This document shows positions 58,778 through 64,000 of a DNA stretch of 64,000 bases, piece after piece. Below the pieces are notes generated by a model. That model ran no database searches, was not told where the DNA came from, and worked only from the letters and a program-made list of their open reading frames with translations. The stretch's first letter is position 1. Each line of letters begins with the position of its first letter. The translations under genes and the position numbers were made by a program. The stretch covers positions 32,973,660-33,037,659 of the forward strand of contig NC_083601.1 of NCBI RefSeq assembly GCF_029168945.1, read 5' to 3'. The DNA comes from Cannabis sativa (lineage: Eukaryota > Streptophyta > Magnoliopsida > Rosales > Cannabaceae).

Positions 58778-61135
58778 GGGCTATTTACAAAAATATGGGA
58801 AAATAAAGATAAGTTTTGATATATATGGCATAAAAACTTAATTACACTAAATATGGCATTTTTTTAAAAAAACTTACAAATATGGGAAAAAGTCTTGAGT
58901 AATGCCATAAAAAACTTAAAATTTGTGTTTCTTTTTATTTATTTTTTTTTAAAAAAAAAATAAAATACTAAAATAAATCAAAAATGATCTCAACTATAGA
59001 TATTATTTTTTTTTTACAGAAATTAAACTTGTTTTTTTTTTATTTAAACTACTATTTTTTTTCTTTGTTTTTTGTTAAAAACTAATTATTTCATTAAAAG
59101 CAACAGAAAAAAAAAAAAAAAACCAGTTTCATCAACATCATCCTGAAGAAAAAACAATATAAAAAATTATAATCTAAAGATAATATAACTTTAAAAATCA
59201 GTTTCATCAACATTGAAAGAAACTATTAATTTCATTAAAAGAATAAAAAAAATAGTTTCATTATGTTATTAGAATTTTTTTTCAAGTTACTTTTTTATTA
59301 TTTTGTTTCTAGGTTGGAAACTTACACTTATATTTTGTTATTAAATTATTGGTAGGCATTATGTGTTGTTTTGATTATATTTGTGATTAGTATTTTTTTT
59401 TTTTGTATATTTGTGTGTGTGTATGTTTTTATTTGATTGTCTGATGAAACTGGTTTCAATTAACTTTATTAATAACATTTGTATTTTGTTATGATTTTTT
59501 ATAACGTCAAAACTGGTTTCACATGTCGAAACTAGTTTCACATGTTTTAACTATTCTGTAATGGGGTTGCTCAATTTTTATGATATTATTATATATTTTT
59601 TCGTTTGTATAAAACCAGTTTTATTATTGTATGATATTTGAACAACAATTTTTATTTTATTTTAATTAATCAGTTTCTGACATACATATTATTTTATTAT
59701 TTTCATAACTGGTTTTTTTAAGTAATTAATTTTTTTTTATTGTTGTTCATAATTGAGTTTTATTCAATTTTTTATTAATTTATCTCAAGAAACTGGTTTT
59801 TATTTGTTTATTTTTATTTTGGTTGTTTTACTAACTGGTTTCTCACATTCCACTGTTTTTTTTTTTGTTATTCTTTTATGGTTTTTATTGCACTTTTGTC
59901 TCTTTAATTTTCTTTGTTTCTTTTTTTTTCTCTTTGATTTTAATTTGTGATTCTCTTTGTTATATTTGCTGCATATTGTATGTTTAAATTAACTCTAATT
60001 TTTGAGCAAGCAAATAAAAAATTAAATGCCAAAATAAAGAATGAAGTTAGAAGTTTGATTATTAGGTATTGATATAAATTTTTTATGTTCGAAACTGGTT
60101 TTTAAATTTAGTATCGTTAATTTGTAAAAATTTAGTTATTAGGCATTGTGTATTTTTTATTATGTTATTGTTGAAACTATTTTTTTTTTGCCTCTTTTAA
60201 TGAAATAATTCGTTTATTTTAATATTGATGAAACTGGTTTTTAAAGTTAGTATCGTCTTTAGATTGTAATTTTTTTCATTATCTTGTTGATGAAACTATT
60301 TTTTGTATTCTTTAAATGAAATTATTAGTTTCTTTCAATGTTGATGAAACTAGTTTTTAAAGTTTGGATTCTTTTTAGATTATGATTTTTTATATTGTTT
60401 TTTTTTTCAGGATGATATTGATGAAACTGGTTTTTTTTTCTGCTGTTTTTAATGGAATAATTAGTTTTTAACTAAAAAAAACGAATAGTAGTTTAAATAA
60501 AAAAAACAAGTTTAATTTTTGTAAAAAAAATGAAATATAAAAATGTACACTTATTATATATATTAAGAGAAAAAAATTAGGTTGAGAAAAAAATTAGGTT
60601 GAGAAAAAAATTGAAAAAAAAAAAGAGAGACACAAAGAGAAATTAGAAAAAAAAAATAGAGAGAGATAAGCGAAAGAAAGAAAAAAAAAAAAGTAGCAAC
60701 TGACTTAAAAGTTGAAAAGAAAAAAGAGAGCCAAAATTGACTAAAAAATATATAAAAAAGACAAAAATAAATTTTTTTTTTGAAGTTTCAATAAGTAAAA
60801 AAGAAAAAAAAATTAATAAAAGTATAAAAGTAAAATGTTCTTGTCAAATTAAAAATGTAATGTTTGAAAAAAAATGTAGTATTTGGTGTAAATTTTTCAA
60901 ATAAAAAGAAACCCTAAAATGTAAGTGTAAAATAAATTAAAAAAATAAATAAAATTAATTAAGCTAAAAACAAAAACATAAAATATGGGATTGGATAATA
61001 AGTTTATAAAAATATGGCATATCAAATACCATAAAAAACTTAAATGTGAAAAAATGCCATAGAAAAGTGGCAAACCTAAAAATGCCATATTTTTCTAACT
61101 TTGTTATGAAATCCCATATTTCATGTAATTTTCAC
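58778..61135. mobile_element. 2.36-kb non-autonomous Mutator-like element with 9-bp target duplication
   Basis: A perfect direct repeat, TACCTATTA, flanks it (58769-58777, 61136-61144). The ends are GGGCTATTTACAAAAATATG and, inverted, GTGAAAATTACATGAAATATG. Subterminal AATATGGCAT and ATGCCATA steps recur. Beyond this the element is a long imperfect foldback: the left block at about 59040-59275 (CCAGTTTCATCAACATCATC, ACATTGAAAGAAACTATTAA) mirrors the right block at about 60290-60510. The interior has many copies of GAAACTGGTTT. No protein is encoded. Small frames (for example 59753-59950) are T-rich artefacts. Confidence 0.85.
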
Positions 61136-61448
61136 TACCTATTAAGAGTACACCTATATATATATATATATAAAACTCTATATTTGTATCAATCTAAATC
61201 AAGTAATGGTAGACACCATGAATCATGATACTCTCTATACATGACTAATTGCCCACAATTATTTCTTTCCAAAGAGTTCTTTTCTTTTGCATTTATTTAT
61301 CAATTATTGTTCTTCACTTGTTTTGACTGTGACCTATAAAAGACGAGAACTAAAGTCTATAGCTTCATCAATTTATCTTAAACACACTTTTTCTAAATGA
61401 ATATTGGATTAACTCTATGTTTATTCTTATATATATATATATAAACTA

Positions 61449-61690
61449 GCACTTTTATTTTTTAAAATTACAAAAATAAAATTAGATTTTTGTTTTTTAT
61501 TTTTTGAGAATTTTTTGTTTTTGTTTGTGTTTCATAAATTTTATTTTGTTTTATCATTATTTTTTTATTTAGTGAGGGAGTGAGAGAAATTAAGATGAGA
61601 GAAAGTGGGCCGAATTCAAGGTCTGAGTTCGGAGCAGGGACTGGTTGGGGTCCGAGTTGAGGGCCTACCGTATTAACCAAACGCCTTGTT
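61449..61690 (+). mobile_element. MITE-like element with GGGTCC-rich core, copy 5
   Basis: The left flank CTTTTATTTTTTAAAATTAC matches copies 1 and 2. The core (61606-61668) has GGTCTGAGTTCGGAG and GGGGTCCGAGTTGAGGG. The right edge, GTATTAACCAAACGCC, is related to the inverted GTTTGGTAAT terminus. Shortest core of the family. Confidence 0.55.
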
Positions 61691-63701
61691 TAACATTAGA
61701 GAATGAATGAATCATTCATATCTCCTCCTATTTCTTATTTAGGAGGAACGCATTTTTTGTTAAATTTTATTCATTACTTTTAATAATAATATAAACCTAA
61801 GATAAAATGAATAAATAAAATTGATCAGTTTAGCAAAGGACATAACGCTTAGGACATGCATAAGTTACTAATGACTTAGTTAAGTAATTTAATAAGGTTA
61901 GTGTTATAGCTAGTAAGTGTAACATGACTTTAAATTTGTCTATAAAGAGCGAAAAGAGAAAATACCAGCACTACGTCTTATTTATTTATGTAGTTTTTTT
62001 TTTTGTTATTTTAACGAGAAAAACTGAAGAAGATTAGTGCTAACATAAAATTTATAGGTAAATTAGATTTTATTTTTTTGTTTCTTTTTGTTGGAACAAA
62101 AGTTCATCGAAATTACAATGCAAAAAGTTTATATTAAATACGTGTGCAACGTATGCAAGTGACACGATTGTAATATATATTTTATTAAAATATTTATTGT
62201 TAAAGCATTTAAATTGTTACAATTTTAACACAGAGAGTTATTTTTTTAGTTAAATTAAAATACTAAGTCTTTATGAACCACAGTAATTTCTTTTGCCAAC
62301 AAAATACCAAGTTACGATTCAGCACTTAAATACTTTATTTTATTGTAATAACATATCTTCAATATTTTTTTTTGGTAAGGGTATCATCAATAAATTTACA
62401 ACTTGTTATTTTAAAATTTCAAAAACAAATTTAAGACTAGACTGTAAAAAAATAATAATAAAAACATATTTTTTATTAATATATATTTTTTGAACTGGAT
62501 AAAATAAACTTAGTGTTTGAATTGTAAAAGTATAAATCTTAGTTTTAATTGGTCATGTAATATATGTAATTCATTTGAACGTCCATTACATTAATTTAAT
62601 ATTTTTTTTGACAAATACTTTAATTTTCCTTTACCTACTTACTATTACTAAGTTTGAATTTGGGGTGTAAATACATTTTATTTATTTATTTATGGAACTT
62701 TTTAGGGGTTTTAATTTATTTTATTAGTAGAGTTTCATATTTTTATAGTAGATAATTTTATTCTCTAAGGAATATATTAGGAGACACCTTAATGTGCTAA
62801 TTACTATAAAAGGTGACAAAAAATTATTAGTGCAATTCAATATATATTAGGTCTAATATTTTTTCATTTAACAAATAATATAAAAAACTGCTAACCACTC
62901 ACAACGCACCGTTACAACATCTCTAATAGTGACACTCTTTAAGATTGTTAAAAATTTTCACATCACCTAAAAATATAATATTTTATTTTATTTTTATTTT
63001 AAATTATTTTTGATACTTTTTTGTTATAAAATGTTCTAATGATAAGCATATTTAAAATTATTAAAATAATACTGTTATTCAATATATATTAAATGATTGA
63101 TTTTTTATTTTATGATAAAATAATAATAAAAAAAAGGAAAGAAAGATAATTAATGATGTCATATTTAGGCATTATTACTAGTATTCTTTTTTACTCTAAT
63201 AGTAAGCATTTATTAAAAAAATGCTAAAAATATATTCATGTCATCAAATATTTTTTAAAATATTATCATTGGAATTGCTCTAAGGTGTCTAATACCAATG
63301 CTTTTATTCTCCTCATCTCTTACGAGATTATTTTTTATAAAAATTTAGATCTTTCTTATCTGTTTTTTGGAGTGTATGTCTTGTACGTTGTATTTCGATT
63401 CATCATATGTACACTATAGATAAAGAATGAGGTTATTTGATTGACAATTTTCATCCTTGTATTATGGTATAAGATGACCAATTTTATTTTTATGTCTATA
63501 GTACACCTTTTTAAATGATTATTTCGGTAGATTTTTTATATATTTCAACATATCATAAATTTTTAATCATTTTTTTTTTTTACAATATCATACGTTATAT
63601 TTGTTTAGGACTATCTGTTAATTTTTAAAAAGTTCGAGTAATCTACAATATCAAGAATAATATTTCAATATTATTTTATATATTTAATTATTTAAGCCTA
63701 A
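61691..63701. other. AT-rich non-coding stretch
   Basis: No gene and no bounded element supported. Confidence 0.55.
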
Positions 63702-64000
63702 TTTTTTTTTGATAACAGAAACTTCATTGAAAAACCAGCAAAACAAAACAGTTAAGTAGCAACAAAGGGTGCTACTTCCCTTTCTAGCAGTGGACGACAA
63801 ACATTATGGGACGCAGCCCATGCCGCCACCTTGTGAGCCACCAAGTTAGCCGAACGAGGCAGCCAAAACACACACCCATGGGCCGCAAAAGAAAGGCTAT
63901 TAAACAAATGCAGAAAAAGATGAGAAAGATGCCAAATAGGGATGGTATTCTTGTTTAAAGTAGTAACTAACTGGAGGCAATCCGAGAAGAAGTTTGCCTC
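63702..64000 (-). mobile_element. 3' end of a second LINE, cut by the window
   Basis: Read on the minus strand, a coding end is followed by a short 3' untranslated segment and a short A-run (T run at 63702-63710). The 5' part lies beyond the right edge. Its reading frame is a LINE-type RNase H distinct in sequence from that of the LINE at 27296-33287. Confidence 0.8.
63752..64000 (-). CDS. C-terminal part of a LINE RNase H (RVT_3), partial
   Basis: The partial frame (83 codons in view) contains FSDCLQLVTTLN, the strand with the third catalytic Asp of RVT_3-type RNase H, and then RSANLVAHKVAAWAA, the conserved C-terminal helix. It ends at TAA 63752-63754. No frameshift is visible. The enzyme degrades element RNA during reverse transcription in LINEs that encode it. 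Confidence 0.8.
   Translation of the reverse strand, partial: EANFFSDCLQLVTTLNKNTIPIWHLSHLFLHLFNSLSFAAHGCVFWLPRSANLVAHKVAAWAASHNVCRPLLEREVAPFVAT

Overview
The window reads as nuclear DNA of a dicot plant. It is very AT-rich and full of simple T/A runs, and every recognisable protein belongs to a plant transposable element: a Ty1/copia polyprotein, an L1-type LINE with plant RVT_3-type RNase H, a FAR1-type Mutator transposase and a Ulp1-like protease of the kind carried by plant Mutator elements. I find no convincing host gene, no rRNA or functional tRNA gene and no CRISPR array. I cannot name the species from sequence alone.

Layout. 1-7.1 kb: mostly non-coding, with a possible LTR remnant, a perfect 63-bp tandem duplication and several small inverted-repeat elements. 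7141-12107: a complete, minus-strand Ty1/copia element with 221-bp LTRs differing at 3 positions and a 5-bp target duplication, disabled by one stop and one frameshift. 12306-13089: a foldback element with an 8-bp target duplication whose left arm holds a perfect (CT)96 tract. 13.4-14.4 kb: small nested MITE-like elements. 14552-15677: a solo LTR with an ACTAG target duplication. 15.7-27 kb: AT-rich with scattered MITE-like elements of at least four families. 27.3-33.3 kb: a near-complete L1-type LINE with a poly(A) tail. 34361-55991: a 21.6-kb Mutator-like element (below). 56-61.7 kb: copies of a MITE-like family with GGGTCC-rich cores, an Emigrant/pogo-type MITE and a 2.36-kb non-autonomous Mutator-like element with a 9-bp target duplication. 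63702-64000: the 3' end of a second LINE on the minus strand, running off the window.

The most interesting object is the 21.6-kb Mutator-like element. It is bounded by imperfect terminal inverted repeats and a perfect 10-bp direct repeat (TAATTATATT). Inside, left to right: a decayed Ulp1/C48-like protease gene with a visible catalytic-cysteine motif; a GRF-type zinc finger remnant on the minus strand; a large inverted duplication of an unrecognised gene facing outward on both sides of a ~153-bp satellite array; an intact 160-residue coiled-coil ORF with its own TATA box; a small minus-strand ORF resembling the RNase H1 N-terminal hybrid-binding domain; four promoter-like repeats; and a FAR1-type transposase gene (DNA-binding, MULE, SWIM and zinc-knuckle parts) broken by frameshifts. 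This combination looks like an old autonomous Mutator-like transposon, now mostly decayed.

Limits. Element edges given with a target duplication are well supported. Other edges are estimates. Exon structures in the large element are tentative, because single-base indels (true decay or assembly error) break most reading frames.
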